The notes beneath the pieces are model-generated. The model was not told the DNA's origin. It searched no databases and saw only the letters and a program-made list of their open reading frames with translations. The position numbers and the translations under genes are program-made. From Bartonella sp. B1099 (lineage in GTDB: Bacteria > Pseudomonadota > Alphaproteobacteria > Rhizobiales > Rhizobiaceae), in the NCBI RefSeq assembly GCF_944801835.1, contig NZ_CALYLN010000002.1, forward strand, positions 1 to 64,000: a stretch of 64,000 bases of DNA, read 5' to 3'. This document shows, piece by piece, positions 24,780 to 36,601 of the stretch. The stretch's first letter is position 1; each line of letters starts with the position of its first letter.

Positions 24780-26087
24780 ATGCTTGCTGATAAAGATCGT
24801 ATCTTCACCAATATTTATGGTTTAAAAGACAAATCATTAAAGGCTGCGATGTTGCGTGGGCATTGGAATGGCTTGAAAGAGATTATTGATAAAGGTCGTG
24901 ATTGGATTATTGATGAGGTGAAGGCGTCAGGTTTACGTGGTCGCGGTGGGGCGGGATTTCCTACCGGAATGAAGTGGTCTTTTATGCCAAAGCAGAATGA
25001 TGGTCGTCCTCATTATTTGGTTGTTAATGCTGATGAATCAGAGCCTGGAACATGTAAAGACCGCGATATTTTACGCCATGATCCCCATACTTTGATTGAA
25101 GGATGTGCAATTGCTACTTTTGCAATGGGAGCAAATGTTGCTTTTATTTATATTCGTGGTGAATATATTCGTGAGCGTGAAGCGCTTCAAGCGGCTGTGG
25201 ATGAATGTTATGAAGCAGGATTGCTTGGCAAAAAAACAAAATATGGTCATGCTTGTGATATTATTATTCATCATGGGGCAGGTGCTTATATTTGTGGTGA
25301 AGAGACAGCGCTTCTTGAAAGTCTTGAGGGGAAAAAAGGACAACCTCGTCTCAAACCGCCATTTCCTGCAAATATGGGAATTTATGGCTGTCCAACAACA
25401 GTCAACAATGTCGAATCTATAGCGGTTGTTCCAACGATTTTACGTCGTGGGGCTTCGTGGTTTTCGTCAATTGGTCGTGCAAATAATGTTGGAACGAAGT
25501 TGTTTATGGTTTCTGGGCATGTGAATGCTCCTTGTACCTTTGAAGAAGCTCTCGGTATTTCTTTCCGTGAATTGATTGAAAAACATACGGGAGGTATTCG
25601 TGGCGGATGGGATAATCTTTTAGCTGTTATTCCAGGAGGCGCTTCTTGTCCGGTAGTTCGTGGTGAGGATATGGTTGATGCGATCATGGATTTTGATGGT
25701 ATGCGCGATGTCGGATCTTCTTTTGGAACAGGGGGGATGATTGTTATGGATAAATCGACGGATATCATCAAGGCGATTTGGCGTATAGCAGCTTTTTTTA
25801 AGCATGAAAGTTGTGGTCAATGTACACCATGTCGTGAAGGGACGGGATGGATGATGCGCCTTTTAGGACGTATGGTTGAGGGAAGAGCGCAAAAGCGTGA
25901 AATTGATCTGTTATTTGAGGTTTCTAAACAGGTTGAAGGGCATACGATTTGCGCACTTGGTGATGCGGCGGCATGGCCTGTACAAGGGTTAATCCGTAAT
26001 TTTCGTCCGGAAATCGAGCGTAGAATTGATGAATACACGCGAAATGTTGTTCAAAGAAAGAATATTGCTTTGAAAGCAGTGGGATAG
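24780..26087 (+). CDS. nuoF: NADH-quinone oxidoreductase subunit F
   Basis: This 435-residue subunit binds NADH and FMN and carries cluster N3. The nucleotide site [10 protein letters not shown] is at 54-63. The cluster ligands are in [11 protein letters not shown] (about 343-353), with a fourth cysteine in HTICALGD further on. AAGGTGGGG precedes the ATG. It works with NuoE and NuoG as the NADH-oxidising module. Confidence 0.98.
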   Translation: MLADKDRIFTNIYGLKDKSLKAAMLRGHWNGLKEIIDKGRDWIIDEVKASGLRGRGGAGFPTGMKWSFMPKQNDGRPHYLVVNADESEPGTCKDRDILRHDPHTLIEGCAIATFAMGANVAFIYIRGEYIREREALQAAVDECYEAGLLGKKTKYGHACDIIIHHGAGAYICGEETALLESLEGKKGQPRLKPPFPANMGIYGCPTTVNNVESIAVVPTILRRGASWFSSIGRANNVGTKLFMVSGHVNAPCTFEEALGISFRELIEKHTGGIRGGWDNLLAVIPGGASCPVVRGEDMVDAIMDFDGMRDVGSSFGTGGMIVMDKSTDIIKAIWRIAAFFKHESCGQCTPCREGTGWMMRLLGRMVEGRAQKREIDLLFEVSKQVEGHTICALGDAAAWPVQGLIRNFRPEIERRIDEYTRNVVQRKNIALKAVG

Positions 26088-26150
26088 AAGATTTTTTTAA
26101 GAGCAACCGAATGCAAATTTTAAGTGGATTGTCCGCAGGTTGGATGGGTG

Positions 26151-28220
26151 ATGATAAATATCAAAGTTGATGGTAAAGAGATTAAAGTCCCTGATTACTA
26201 CACGTTGCTTCAGGCAGCGGAGGCGGCTGGTGCTGAAGTCCCGCGTTTTTGTTTTCATGAAACTTTATCAATTGCTGGAAATTGTCGTATGTGCTTGGTT
26301 GAGGTCAAGGGAGGGCCTCCAAAGCCTCAGGCTTCTTGTGCTATGGGAGTTCGCGATTTACGATTGGGTCCTAATGGTGAAGCACCAGAAATTTTTACCA
26401 ATACCGAGATGGTAAAAAAAGCGCGTGAAGGTGTGATGGAGTTTCTTCTCATCAATCATCCTTTAGATTGTCCTGTTTGTGATCAGGGAGGGGAATGTGA
26501 CCTTCAAGATCAAGCAATGCTTTATGGGCGAGATTGTTCTCGTTATACAGAAAATAAACGTGCTGTAGAGGATAAATATATTGGACCTCTTGTCAAAACG
26601 GTTATGACACGATGTATTCATTGCACACGGTGTGTTCGTTTTACAACGGAAGTAGCAGGTATTTCTGAGCTTGGTTTAATCGGTCGTGGTGAAGATGCTG
26701 AAATTACAACATATCTTGAAAAAGCGATGACATCTGAATTACAGGGAAATGTTATTGATCTTTGTCCAGTGGGGGCTTTAACTTCAAAACCTTATGCCTT
26801 TCATGCGCGTCCGTGGGAATTGATTAAAACAGAATCGATTGACGTGATGGATGCGCTCGGCAGTGCGATCCGTATTGATAGCCGCGGCCGTGAAGTTATG
26901 CGAATTATGCCGCGTACGAATGAAGATGTAAATGAGGAATGGATCTCTGATAAGACCCGTTTTATTTGGGATGGATTACGGACTCAGCGGCTTGATAGAC
27001 CCTATGTACGTAAAGACGGAAAGCTTCAACCTGTCAGTTGGACAGAAGCTTTTGCAAAAATTAAAATGGTGTTCTCTAAAGTTTTACCAGAAAAAATTGG
27101 AGCCATTGCTGGAGATCTTGCTTCTGTTGAAGAAATGTATGCCCTTAAAGCATTACTGATCTCATTGGGTTCAAAGCTCTTTGATTGTCGTCAAAAAGGA
27201 GTTTCTTTATCGCCAGAATTTGGACGTTCGAGTTATATTTTTAATCCTACAATTGCAGGAGTTGAACAGGCTGATGCCCTGCTCATTGTGGGATCTAATC
27301 CACGCTATGAAGCTGCTGTTTTAAATGCGCGTATTTTAAAACGCCAACGGATGGGAAATTTTCCTATCGCACTCATTGGAGAGGAAGTCGATTTACGGTA
27401 TCCTTATTCTTATCTTGGATCTGGGAGTGACGCATTAAAGACACTTATTCGGGGAGAGGATGCTTTTTTTAATGTTTTAAAAGAAGCAAAGAGGCCTCTT
27501 ATTCTTATTGGAGAGGGGGCGATTTGCGGCAATGAAGGGTTATCTGTTTTAAAAAGTCTTGCTAAATTAGCGGATAATATTGGAGCTCTGAGTGAAGAAT
27601 GGAATGGGTTTGGGGTTCTCCATAATGCAGCGTCGATCGTTGGAGGATTAGACATAGGTTTTACGTCTCAGCTTGGGGTTGCAAATATTCTTAAAACCTG
27701 TGAAGTTTTATTTTTGCTTGGTGCTGATGAAGTGGAATTGGCCAATATAAAAGCTTTTAAAATTTATATTGGTAGCCATGGTGATAATGGTGCACATGCT
27801 GCTGATGTTATTTTACCTGCATCGGCCTACACGGAAAAATCAGGGCTTTATGTGAATACAGAAGGGCGTGTTCAAATGACAAATCGGGCTGGTTTTGCTC
27901 CAGGTGAAGCAAAAGAAGATTGGGCTATTTTGCGTGCCTTATCGGATGTTTTAGGACAAAGGCTCCCCTTTGATTCTCTTTCTCAATTAAGACAATGCTT
28001 GTTTAATGATTATCCACATCTTTGTGCCATTGATGATATAATGCCTTCTGATATAAGTGATCTTAAGGCACTTGGTTCAAAAATGGTTTCCCTAGAAAGT
28101 CAAGCATTTACTTCTATGGTTAAGGACTTTTATTTGACAAATCCGATAGCACGTGCTTCTGCCGTTATGGCTGAATGTTCATCTCTTGCAAACAGCCGCG
28201 CTATGCAAGCTGTAAAGTAA
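26151..28220 (+). CDS. nuoG: NADH-quinone oxidoreductase subunit G
   Basis: This large iron-sulfur subunit of 689 residues carries several clusters. A 2Fe-2S set has C34, C45, C48 and C63. The His-Cys cluster motif follows as [15 protein letters not shown] (H103, C107, C110, C116), then CIHCTRC with a further cysteine in LCPVG. The rest is a molybdopterin-oxidoreductase-like domain. The start at 26151 begins MINIKVDG, the usual N-terminus; the nine upstream codons in the open frame are unlikely. Confidence 0.97.
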   Translation: MINIKVDGKEIKVPDYYTLLQAAEAAGAEVPRFCFHETLSIAGNCRMCLVEVKGGPPKPQASCAMGVRDLRLGPNGEAPEIFTNTEMVKKAREGVMEFLLINHPLDCPVCDQGGECDLQDQAMLYGRDCSRYTENKRAVEDKYIGPLVKTVMTRCIHCTRCVRFTTEVAGISELGLIGRGEDAEITTYLEKAMTSELQGNVIDLCPVGALTSKPYAFHARPWELIKTESIDVMDALGSAIRIDSRGREVMRIMPRTNEDVNEEWISDKTRFIWDGLRTQRLDRPYVRKDGKLQPVSWTEAFAKIKMVFSKVLPEKIGAIAGDLASVEEMYALKALLISLGSKLFDCRQKGVSLSPEFGRSSYIFNPTIAGVEQADALLIVGSNPRYEAAVLNARILKRQRMGNFPIALIGEEVDLRYPYSYLGSGSDALKTLIRGEDAFFNVLKEAKRPLILIGEGAICGNEGLSVLKSLAKLADNIGALSEEWNGFGVLHNAASIVGGLDIGFTSQLGVANILKTCEVLFLLGADEVELANIKAFKIYIGSHGDNGAHAADVILPASAYTEKSGLYVNTEGRVQMTNRAGFAPGEAKEDWAILRALSDVLGQRLPFDSLSQLRQCLFNDYPHLCAIDDIMPSDISDLKALGSKMVSLESQAFTSMVKDFYLTNPIARASAVMAECSSLANSRAMQAVK

Positions 28221-28239
28221 GGGCAAAGGAAAAGGAATA

Positions 28240-29289
28240 ATGATGTATGATTTCTTTATGACTTGGCTGTTGCCATTACTTATTATTGTTGGAAAAACAC
28301 TTCTTCTTTTGGTTGTTCTGTTGGTTTTAGTTGCTTATCTTCTCTATGCAGATAGAAAGATTTGGGCTGCAGTACAATTGCGGCGTGGTCCTAATGTTGT
28401 TGGTCCGTGGGGATTGCTACAGTCTTTTGCAGATTTAATTAAATTTGTTGTAAAAGAACCTATTATCCCAGCAGGTGCAAATAAGGGGGTTTTTCTTTTA
28501 GCTCCTTTTGTTTCAGCGACACTTGCTTTATCAACTTGGGCTGTTATCCCTGTCAGTGAGGGCTGGGAAGTTGCGAAGATTAATGTTGGATTGCTTTATA
28601 TCTTAGCCATTTCATCTCTTGAAGTTTATGGTGTTATTATGGGGGGATGGGCATCAAATTCAAAATATCCTTTTTTAGGAGCTCTTCGTTCAGCAGCACA
28701 AATGGTTTCTTATGAAGTTTCTATTGGTTTTGTGCTTGTGACTGTTATTTTAGTAAGTGGTTCCTTGGATCTTACAACAATTGTTCTTAAACAAACAAAT
28801 GGCCTTGGTACAACTCTAGGTCTTCCTTTTAACAGTTTTCTCGATTGGAATTGGCTTATTCTTTTTCCAATGTTTATTATATTTTTTATTTCTGCGCTTG
28901 CAGAAACAAACCGTCCTCCATTTGATTTGGTGGAAGCGGAGTCTGAGCTTGTTGCTGGTCATATGGTAGAATATTCTTCAACGCCTTACATGCTCTTCTT
29001 TCTTGGTGAATATGTTGCTATTGTTTTAATGTGCGCTTTGACAACCATTTTATTTTTAGGGGGGTGGCTGCCTCCTTTGGATGTTTGGTGGCTTAATTGG
29101 GTTCCTAGTGTTATTTGGTTTGTTTTAAAAGTTTGTTTTGTATTTTTTTGGTTTGCTATGGTCAAAGCGTTTGTTCCACGTTATCGCTATGATCAACTCA
29201 TGCGGCTTGGTTGGAAGGTTTTTCTTCCTCTCTCACTGGCAATGGTTGTGATAACTGCGGCTTTTTTAAAGTTTACGAATTTCGTTTAA
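28240..29289 (+). CDS. nuoH: NADH-quinone oxidoreductase subunit H
   Basis: This 349-residue membrane subunit, with about eight helices, links the quinone site to the proton-pumping arm. It has the conserved loops [20 protein letters not shown] and [19 protein letters not shown] (shown for identification). AAGGAAAAGGAA precedes a double ATG, and either may be used. It is 14 bases from nuoI. Confidence 0.98.
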   Translation: MMYDFFMTWLLPLLIIVGKTLLLLVVLLVLVAYLLYADRKIWAAVQLRRGPNVVGPWGLLQSFADLIKFVVKEPIIPAGANKGVFLLAPFVSATLALSTWAVIPVSEGWEVAKINVGLLYILAISSLEVYGVIMGGWASNSKYPFLGALRSAAQMVSYEVSIGFVLVTVILVSGSLDLTTIVLKQTNGLGTTLGLPFNSFLDWNWLILFPMFIIFFISALAETNRPPFDLVEAESELVAGHMVEYSSTPYMLFFLGEYVAIVLMCALTTILFLGGWLPPLDVWWLNWVPSVIWFVLKVCFVFFWFAMVKAFVPRYRYDQLMRLGWKVFLPLSLAMVVITAAFLKFTNFV

Positions 29290-29303
29290 GAGGAGATTTT
29301 ACA

Positions 29304-29795
29304 ATGTCAGGTTTTATTCAGGCGGCAAAGTCACTCCTTTTATTGGAGTTTGTGAGTGCTTTTTTCCTAGCCATGCGTCAATTTTTTTCGCCAAAGCCTA
29401 CGATTAATTATCCTTATGAAAAAGGTTTTGTTTCTCAACGTTTTCGTGGTGAACATGCATTGCGTCGCTATCCGAATGGTGAAGAACGGTGTATTGCTTG
29501 TAAATTATGTGAAGCAATTTGCCCTGCACAAGCGATAACAATTGAGGCAGGACCGCGACGTAATGATGGTACGCGGAGAACCGTTCGTTATGATATTGAT
29601 ATGGTTAAGTGTATTTACTGTGGTTTTTGTCAAGAAGCTTGTCCGGTAGAGGCTATTGTTGAGGGGCCAAATTTTGAATTTGCAACAGAAACGCGTGAAG
29701 AACTCTATTATGATAAAGAAAAGCTTTTAATGAATGGTGATCGTTGGGAGCGAGAAATTGCTCGCAATATATTGATGGATGCACCTTATCGTTAA
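29304..29795 (+). CDS. nuoI: NADH-quinone oxidoreductase subunit I
   Basis: This ferredoxin-like subunit of 163 residues carries clusters N6a and N6b. Two CxxCxxCxxxCP motifs are present (C63-C73, [13 protein letters not shown]103-C113, [12 protein letters not shown]). AGGAG before 29304 sets the start; the longer open frame runs back into nuoH and is spurious. Confidence 0.98.
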   Translation: MSGFIQAAKSLLLLEFVSAFFLAMRQFFSPKPTINYPYEKGFVSQRFRGEHALRRYPNGEERCIACKLCEAICPAQAITIEAGPRRNDGTRRTVRYDIDMVKCIYCGFCQEACPVEAIVEGPNFEFATETREELYYDKEKLLMNGDRWEREIARNILMDAPYR

Positions 29796-29889
29796 GTGTA
29801 TCGCTCAATGAGGTGTCGGATAATTTTCCGATAAATTGTAATCTGGTATGAAGTTTGTACCAATTGTTTGAATAATTAAGGAGAAGCCT

Positions 29890-30510
29890 GTGCTAACAGA
29901 TCTAGCGGCGGCATTTTTCTATTTGTTTGCTTTTATTATGCTAACAAGTGCAGTAATTGTTATTACAGCACGCAATCCTGTGCATTCTGTTTTATTTTTA
30001 ATCCTTGCATTTTTTAATGCAGCGGCTTTATTTTTGCTTGCAGGAGCAGAGTTTTTGGGGCTTATCCTGCTTGTTGTTTATGTTGGAGCTGTCGCTGTTT
30101 TATTTTTATTTGTCGTTATGATGCTGGATGTTGATTTTGCTGAGTTAAAGAGTGGCGCTCTTCGATATGCGCCTATAGGAGCTCTTATTGGCATTATTAT
30201 CGCTGTAGAATTGATTGTTGTTTTTGTGAGTAGCCATTTTTCTCCAATCTTGAGAACGCATGTTACGCAACCAATGCCAGACTTAGGGCAGCGAACAAAT
30301 ACACAAGCATTAGGGGATATTCTCTATACGGATTATGTTTTCTATTTTCAAATTGCTGGAATAATTTTATTAGTTGCAATGATTGGTGCTATTGTTTTAA
30401 CACTTCGTCATAAATCGGGAGTCAAACGACAATCCATTGCAGAGCAAGTTTCTAGAACGGTAGAAAGTGCTATTGAAATCAAGCAAGTTGAATCAGGTAA
30501 AGGTATTTAA
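29890..30510 (+). CDS. nuoJ: NADH-quinone oxidoreductase subunit J
   Basis: This 206-residue membrane subunit has five predicted helices and the typical segment [20 protein letters not shown]. It starts with GTG after AAGGAGAAG. The C-terminal 35 residues are polar. The 94-base gap before it holds no gene. Confidence 0.96.
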   Translation: MLTDLAAAFFYLFAFIMLTSAVIVITARNPVHSVLFLILAFFNAAALFLLAGAEFLGLILLVVYVGAVAVLFLFVVMMLDVDFAELKSGALRYAPIGALIGIIIAVELIVVFVSSHFSPILRTHVTQPMPDLGQRTNTQALGDILYTDYVFYFQIAGIILLVAMIGAIVLTLRHKSGVKRQSIAEQVSRTVESAIEIKQVESGKGI

Positions 30511-30524
30511 GGGGGGCTATGGAT

Positions 30525-30833
30525 ATGTATATCGATATTGCGCATTATCTCACTGTTTCTGCTTTGATGTTTACAATTGGTATTGCTGGAATTTTTCTCA
30601 ATAGAAAAAATGTGATTATTATTTTGATGTCTATTGAGCTTATATTACTCTCCGTTAATATCAATTTTGTTGCATTTTCGGCATTTCTTCATGATCTCGT
30701 TGGTCAGATATTTGCTTTATTTGTCTTAACCGTTGCAGCTGCTGAAGCTGCCATTGGTTTAGCAATTCTTGTCGTTTTTTTCCGTAATCGTGGTTCCATT
30801 GCGGTTGAAGATGTTAATGTAATGAAAGGCTAA
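30525..30833 (+). CDS. nuoK: NADH-quinone oxidoreductase subunit K
   Basis: This antiporter-like small subunit has three membrane helices. The buried glutamate is in [12 protein letters not shown], with a second in AAAEAAIG. The start at 30525 is preferred: the GGGGGG site is 8 bases away and the length (102 residues) is the family norm. An ATG two codons upstream lies too close to that site. Confidence 0.97.
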   Translation: MYIDIAHYLTVSALMFTIGIAGIFLNRKNVIIILMSIELILLSVNINFVAFSAFLHDLVGQIFALFVLTVAAAEAAIGLAILVVFFRNRGSIAVEDVNVMKG

Positions 30834-30839
30834 CCCGTG

Positions 30840-32804
30840 ATGTATTATACGATTGTCTTTCTTCCGCTTTTGGGTTTTTTAATTGCTGCACTAGGTGGAA
30901 AAACGATAGGAGATCGTGCAAGCGAATTGATAACATGTAGCTTTATGGTGATTGTTGCCATATTGTCGTGGATAGCATTTTTCAATCTTGCACTTGGTCA
31001 TAATTCAGCGATTGATGTATTAGTATTACATTGGCTCACCATTGGTGATTTAAGCTTTAATTGGGCTTTTCATATTGATACATTAACAGCTGTTATGCTT
31101 GTTGTGGTGAACAGTGTTTCGGCATTAGTGCATATTTATTCAATTGGTTATATGCACCATGACCCTTCAAGGTCCCGTTTTTTTTCTTATCTTTCTTTGT
31201 TTACATTTATGATGCTTATGTTGGTGACATCCAATAATTTGATTCAGATGTTTTTGGGCTGGGAAGGTGTGGGACTTGCTTCTTATCTTTTGATTGGTTT
31301 TTGGTTTCAGCGCGATTCTGCTAATAAGGCTGCAATGAAAGCTTTTGTGGTCAATCGTGTCGGAGACTTTGGTTTTCTCTTAGGAATATTTAGTATTTTC
31401 GTTTTGTTCCAATCAGTTGATTTTGCCTCTATTTTTGCAAAAGCTGCAGACAATAGCTTTATACAAGATTTGACATTTCTAGGTTGGCAGCTTGATGGAC
31501 AGGCTGCACTTACCATTACATGTCTTTTATTATTTATTGGTGCGATGGGAAAATCAGCACAATTTCTTTTACACACTTGGCTTCCTGATGCAATGGAGGG
31601 ACCTACGCCTGTATCAGCACTTATTCATGCTGCCACAATGGTAACGGCGGGTGTTTTTATGATTGCGCGTATGTCGCCAATTTTTGAACTTTCTTCGATT
31701 GCTTTGACTGTGATTATTATTGTTGGCGCAACAACAGCGTTTTTTGCAGCAACTGTGGGATTGGTGCAGAATGATATTAAGCGTGTTATTGCTTATTCTA
31801 CATGTTCTCAACTCGGGTATATGTTTGTGGCATTAGGTGTTGGAGCTTATGGTGCTGCTGTCTTTCATCTTTTTACGCATGCTTTTTTTAAAGCCTTATT
31901 ATTTCTTGGTGCAGGTTCTGTCATTCATGCTGTATCTGATGAACAAGATATGCGCAAAATGGGTGGCTTACGCAAGCATATAAAGGTCACTTATTGGATG
32001 ATGATGGTTGGAACCATTGCATTAACCGGTGTTGGAATCCCAGGAACAATTTTTGGGACGGCTGGTTTTTTTTCAAAGGATGCGATTATAGAATCTGCTT
32101 TTGTATCTCATAATATTGCTTCAGGATATGCTTTTTATCTCCTTGTTTTTGCGGCTTTTTTAACAAGCTTTTATTCATGGCGCCTTATCTTTATGACATT
32201 CCATGGGAAGCCACGGGCAACAGCTGATGTTATGCATCATGTTCATGAATCACCTCCAGTTATGTTAATGCCACTGTTTATTTTATCTCTTGGGGCAATA
32301 TTTGCAGGTGTCGTTTTCCAACCTTACTTTTTTGGTGACTTTTATGATGCTTTTTGGAAGGGAGCATTGTTTACAAGCAGCCACAATCATATTCTTCATG
32401 ATGCCCACCACGTTTTTAATTGGGTAAAATGGTCACCATTTATAGCGATGATTCTTGGGTTTGTGTTCTCTTATCTGTTCTATATTTCTTTTCCATCTCT
32501 TCCCAAGAAAATGGCTCGTCTTATGCCAGGAGTGTATAATTTTCTTTACCAAAAATGGTATTTTGATCAATTATATAACTTTTTGTTTGTTCGTCCTACC
32601 TTTAAGATTGGTTCTTTTCTTTGGAAAGTGGGAGATGGTAAAATTATTGATGGTCTAGGTCCTAATGGTATCGCAGCGCGTGTTGTTGATATCACAAATA
32701 GAGTTGTTCGGATGCAAACAGGCTATCTTTACCACTATGCATTTGCGATGCTTATAGGTGTTGCATTGCTGATTACATGGATGATGATCGGGGGCGTAAA
32801 CTAA
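30840..32804 (+). CDS. nuoL: NADH-quinone oxidoreductase subunit L
   Basis: This proton-pumping antiporter-like subunit has about 654 residues, roughly 16 membrane helices and a long C-terminal lateral helix. The core motifs [18 protein letters not shown] and [20 protein letters not shown] are present. A GTG one codon earlier could also serve as the start. It overlaps nuoM by 1 base. Confidence 0.98.
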   Translation: MYYTIVFLPLLGFLIAALGGKTIGDRASELITCSFMVIVAILSWIAFFNLALGHNSAIDVLVLHWLTIGDLSFNWAFHIDTLTAVMLVVVNSVSALVHIYSIGYMHHDPSRSRFFSYLSLFTFMMLMLVTSNNLIQMFLGWEGVGLASYLLIGFWFQRDSANKAAMKAFVVNRVGDFGFLLGIFSIFVLFQSVDFASIFAKAADNSFIQDLTFLGWQLDGQAALTITCLLLFIGAMGKSAQFLLHTWLPDAMEGPTPVSALIHAATMVTAGVFMIARMSPIFELSSIALTVIIIVGATTAFFAATVGLVQNDIKRVIAYSTCSQLGYMFVALGVGAYGAAVFHLFTHAFFKALLFLGAGSVIHAVSDEQDMRKMGGLRKHIKVTYWMMMVGTIALTGVGIPGTIFGTAGFFSKDAIIESAFVSHNIASGYAFYLLVFAAFLTSFYSWRLIFMTFHGKPRATADVMHHVHESPPVMLMPLFILSLGAIFAGVVFQPYFFGDFYDAFWKGALFTSSHNHILHDAHHVFNWVKWSPFIAMILGFVFSYLFYISFPSLPKKMARLMPGVYNFLYQKWYFDQLYNFLFVRPTFKIGSFLWKVGDGKIIDGLGPNGIAARVVDITNRVVRMQTGYLYHYAFAMLIGVALLITWMMIGGVN

Positions 32805-34273
32805 TGACCGATTGGCCTATTCTTTCTACGGTTACATTTTTGCCACTTGTGGGTGTGCTGCTTATTTTGTTTATCAAAGATGATAGTGAAGCTGCACGCC
32901 ATAATATACGCAATGTCGCATTTTTTACGACGATATTTGTTTTTGTTATTTCTTTAATTATTTGGATAGGATTTGATTCTAGCAACCCCAATTTTCAAAT
33001 GGTTGAAAAATTCAGTTGGCTAGGGAATGGCATTAGCTATCATATGGGGGTTGATGGTATTTCTATTCTTTTTGTTGTTCTTTCGGCTTTTCTTTTACCT
33101 TTCTGTATTTTAGCAAGCTGGGAGAATGTTAAAGAGAGATTAAAAGCTTATATGATTGCTTTTCTTCTTCTTGAAGTTGCGATTATTGGGGTCTTTTGTG
33201 CTCTTGATGCAATATTATTTTATGTTTTTTTTGAAGGTAGCCTCATTCCAATGTTTATCATTATAGGGGTGTGGGGTGGTGCGCGTCGTGTTTATGCAAG
33301 TATCAAGTTTTTCTTATACACTTTACTTGGTTCAGTGCTTATGCTGGTTGCTCTTATGGCTATGTATTGGCAGGCAGGAACACTTGATATACCAACTTTA
33401 CTCAATTATCAGTTTCCTGCCCATATGCAAATATGGTTATGGCTCGCATTTTTTGCTTCTTTTGCTGTTAAAATGCCGATGTGGCCAGTTCATACGTGGC
33501 TCCCTGATGCTCATGTGGAAGCACCGACAGCAGGTTCTGTTATTTTAGCCGGTGTCTTACTCAAATTAGGTGGGTATGGTTTCCTTCGTTTTTCCTTACC
33601 TATGTTTCCTATCGCTTCAGCAGATTTTGCACCTTTTGTTTTCACATTATCGCTTATTGCAATTATTTATACCTCATTGGTTGCACTTGTTCAAAGTGAC
33701 ATCAAAAAACTTATTGCATATTCCTCAATAGCGCATATGGGATACGTAACGATGGGTATTTTTGCTACGAATGAGCAGGGAATACAAGGGGCTATTTATC
33801 AGATGCTGTCACACGGAATTGTTTCCGCAGCTTTATTTCTTTGTGTTGGGGTAATCTATGATCGTCTGCATACACGTGAAATCTCAGCGTTTGGTGGTTT
33901 GGTAAATAATATGCCCAAATATGCTGTTGTTTTTTTAATCTTTACCATGGCAAATGTAGGACTTCCTGGAACTTCAGGATTTTTGGGTGAGTTTTTAACC
34001 TTAATAGGTGTTTTTCAAGTGAATAAATTGGTTGTTATTTTAGCGACAACAGGTGTTATCTTATCAGCAGCCTATGCCCTTTATCTTTATCGGCGCGTGG
34101 TTTTTGGTTCCTTGGATAAAGAGAATTTAAAAGTACTGATAGATCTCTCTTTAAGGGAAAAATTTATTCTTTATCCGATGGTTATTCTTACAATATTCTT
34201 TGGTATCTATCCAACGCCACTTCTTAAAGCGACGGCGTTTTCCGTAGAAGCCCTCATCAATAAATTACACTAG
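32804..34273 (+). CDS. nuoM: NADH-quinone oxidoreductase subunit M
   Basis: This 489-residue antiporter-like membrane subunit has a conserved helix with [18 protein letters not shown] and the channel motif [18 protein letters not shown]. The start at 32804 overlaps the nuoL stop (TAATG); the open frame upstream of it is nuoL sequence in another frame. Confidence 0.98.
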   Translation: MTDWPILSTVTFLPLVGVLLILFIKDDSEAARHNIRNVAFFTTIFVFVISLIIWIGFDSSNPNFQMVEKFSWLGNGISYHMGVDGISILFVVLSAFLLPFCILASWENVKERLKAYMIAFLLLEVAIIGVFCALDAILFYVFFEGSLIPMFIIIGVWGGARRVYASIKFFLYTLLGSVLMLVALMAMYWQAGTLDIPTLLNYQFPAHMQIWLWLAFFASFAVKMPMWPVHTWLPDAHVEAPTAGSVILAGVLLKLGGYGFLRFSLPMFPIASADFAPFVFTLSLIAIIYTSLVALVQSDIKKLIAYSSIAHMGYVTMGIFATNEQGIQGAIYQMLSHGIVSAALFLCVGVIYDRLHTREISAFGGLVNNMPKYAVVFLIFTMANVGLPGTSGFLGEFLTLIGVFQVNKLVVILATTGVILSAAYALYLYRRVVFGSLDKENLKVLIDLSLREKFILYPMVILTIFFGIYPTPLLKATAFSVEALINKLH

Positions 34274-34290
34274 ATAAGGGAAGAATTCTC

Positions 34291-35745
34291 ATGCAAAGTG
34301 AAATAATAACACAATTCGTATTAATTCTTCCAGAGATTTTAATTGCATTAGGGGGAATAGTGTTGCTTTTGGTTGGTGTTTATTCCAATGCACGTGCTTC
34401 TTTAACAGTAACAGGTTTAGCCATGGCTCTTCTGGTGGCAACCATTATTATTCTCATCGTTTTTCCGAAAAGTGGCGCATTTCAAACCAATGCGCTTATT
34501 ATTGACTCTTTTGGTCGTTATATGAAAATTTTAACGCTTATTGGTGCACTTTTTGCTCTTATTATGTCTGTTGGTTTTGCTAATGCGCAAAAGTTCAATA
34601 TATTTGAATTTCCAGTGCTTGTTCTTTTTGCAACCCTTGGCATGATGTTTATGATTTCAGCGGGGAATATGCTGTCGCTTTATATGGGATTAGAACTACA
34701 ATCCTTAGCTTTATATGTTTTAGCGGCGATTAATCGTAATAATGTAAAATCTTCTGAAGCCGGTATAAAATATTTTGTTTTAGGAGCATTATCTTCAGGA
34801 TTGCTGCTTTATGGTATTTCTTTGCTTTATGGTTTTACCGGTCAAATTGGTTTTCACGAAATTGCTCTTGCTTTAAAAGGTGAAAATTTACAATTGGGGG
34901 TTATTTTTGGAATTGTATTTATTTTAGCTGGTTTGGCTTTCAAAATTTCTGCTGTTCCATTTCATATGTGGACACCTGATGTTTACGAAGGTGCCCCAAC
35001 ACCGATTACAGCATTTTTTGCTGGGGCGCCTAAAGTTGCTGCAATGGCTTTAATCATCCGTATTATTGTGATAGCCTTTATTCCCCTAGGGCGTGTTGAT
35101 AGTGTGATGCCTGCATGGCAACAAATTTTGGTTTTTATGGCACTTGCATCAATGATACTTGGTGCGTTTGCTGCAATTGGGCAAAATAATATTAAGCGTT
35201 TAATGGCTTATTCATCGATTAGTCATATGGGCTATGCACTTGTTGGTTTATCAGCTGGAGATATGCTTGGGGTAAAAAGCGTTATCCTTTATATGACCAT
35301 TTATCTTGGTGTTACTCTTGGCTCTTTTGCTTTTATTCTTGGAATGCGATCTCAGAGTGGCAATGTTGAAAATATTTATGATCTTTCAGGGTTAGCAAAG
35401 ACAAATCCGTTTATGGCGATTGTCATGACAATACAGCTTTTCTCGCTAGCCAGTATACCCCCTATGGCTGGTTTTTTTGGGAAGTGGTATACATTTTCTG
35501 CTGCTGTTCATGCTGGTCTGACACCTCTTGCTATTGTTGGTATGATAGCCTCCGTTGTTGGCGCTTTTTACTATTTACGGGTTATTAAAATTATGTGGTT
35601 TGATGATGCAAAAGCGCATTTTGTTATTTTATCAAAAGAGCTTCAGTTTTGTCTTGGTCTTTCCGCATTATTTATCTTATTTTACACCTTTTTTGGGATT
35701 TGGTTTGCTGAATTGGCAGAAAAAGCGGCCGCTGCATTATTTTAA
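34291..35745 (+). CDS. nuoN: NADH-quinone oxidoreductase subunit N
   Basis: This 484-residue, last complex I subunit is antiporter-like with about 14 helices. Typical segments are [15 protein letters not shown] and [30 protein letters not shown] precedes the ATG. The stop overlaps the birA start, so birA is probably expressed from the nuo transcript. Confidence 0.98.
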   Translation: MQSEIITQFVLILPEILIALGGIVLLLVGVYSNARASLTVTGLAMALLVATIIILIVFPKSGAFQTNALIIDSFGRYMKILTLIGALFALIMSVGFANAQKFNIFEFPVLVLFATLGMMFMISAGNMLSLYMGLELQSLALYVLAAINRNNVKSSEAGIKYFVLGALSSGLLLYGISLLYGFTGQIGFHEIALALKGENLQLGVIFGIVFILAGLAFKISAVPFHMWTPDVYEGAPTPITAFFAGAPKVAAMALIIRIIVIAFIPLGRVDSVMPAWQQILVFMALASMILGAFAAIGQNNIKRLMAYSSISHMGYALVGLSAGDMLGVKSVILYMTIYLGVTLGSFAFILGMRSQSGNVENIYDLSGLAKTNPFMAIVMTIQLFSLASIPPMAGFFGKWYTFSAAVHAGLTPLAIVGMIASVVGAFYYLRVIKIMWFDDAKAHFVILSKELQFCLGLSALFILFYTFFGIWFAELAEKAAAALF

Positions 35746-36554
35746 TGAATATGGTTTATATTTTATCAGATTTTGCAAAGAAACAAGGATACACTGTTGA
35801 ATCGTACGAAAGTGTTGATTCAACCAATCTCATTGCGCAACGAAAAGCGCAAACTGGTCATCAAGGTTATCTTTGGATTGTTGCGCAAGAGCAATTACAA
35901 GGAAGGGCAAGAAGAGGGAGGGCATGGAATAGTCCAAAAGGGAACCTTTATTCTAGTCTATTGTTAATGGATGATATCGTTCATCAAACGGCGGCTCAAC
36001 TTGGTTTTGTTGCTGGAGTCAGTGTGGCAGAGGCAATAAAACAATTTATAAAAGATGAAAAGCAAACAGGCAATATTGTAAGCTTAAAATGGCCAAACGA
36101 TATTTTGCTTAGAGGTGCTAAAAGCTCAGGAGTTTTGCTCGAAATTTTAAAATTGCCATCACAACAAAATGCATTGGTTATTGGTATTGGAATAAATGTG
36201 AAATATAATTATGAAGATGCACTCTATCCCACTTCAAGCTTAAAGAATATCGGTTTGCATATTGAAGCAGAACAGTTATTTACAGTTTTGACAGAATCTT
36301 TTTCTAGAAATTACCTTCTTTGGAAACAACCAAAAGGGTGTGAAATAATCCGAAATAAATGGCTTTTATATTCTGCTTACCTCGGAAACTATGTCAAAGT
36401 AATGAATGATGAAAAAATCGTTGAGGGGATTTTTGAGGGACTTGATCGTGATTTTAACTGCATCATAAAACAAAAAAATGGTCAGACAGCCATTATAACA
36501 GCGGGAGATGTTCATTTTGGTTCGGCTGCTTCTGTTCATGCAGGCGGTTATTAA
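35745..36554 (+). CDS. birA: Biotin--[acetyl-CoA-carboxylase] ligase (monofunctional BirA)
   Basis: This enzyme activates biotin with ATP and attaches it to the biotin carrier protein of acetyl-CoA carboxylase and similar enzymes. The ligase motif QGRARRGRAWNSPKGNLY lies near 52-69, KWPND near 115-119, and a short C-terminal SH3-like domain follows. It has 269 residues and lacks the N-terminal DNA-binding domain of the E. coli repressor, so it should not regulate transcription. It is translationally coupled to nuoN. Confidence 0.95.
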   Translation: MNMVYILSDFAKKQGYTVESYESVDSTNLIAQRKAQTGHQGYLWIVAQEQLQGRARRGRAWNSPKGNLYSSLLLMDDIVHQTAAQLGFVAGVSVAEAIKQFIKDEKQTGNIVSLKWPNDILLRGAKSSGVLLEILKLPSQQNALVIGIGINVKYNYEDALYPTSSLKNIGLHIEAEQLFTVLTESFSRNYLLWKQPKGCEIIRNKWLLYSAYLGNYVKVMNDEKIVEGIFEGLDRDFNCIIKQKNGQTAIITAGDVHFGSAASVHAGGY

Positions 36555-36601
36555 CGAAATTATTTTACCATCAGATTATCTTAATGATTTGGGAGATGTT
36601 A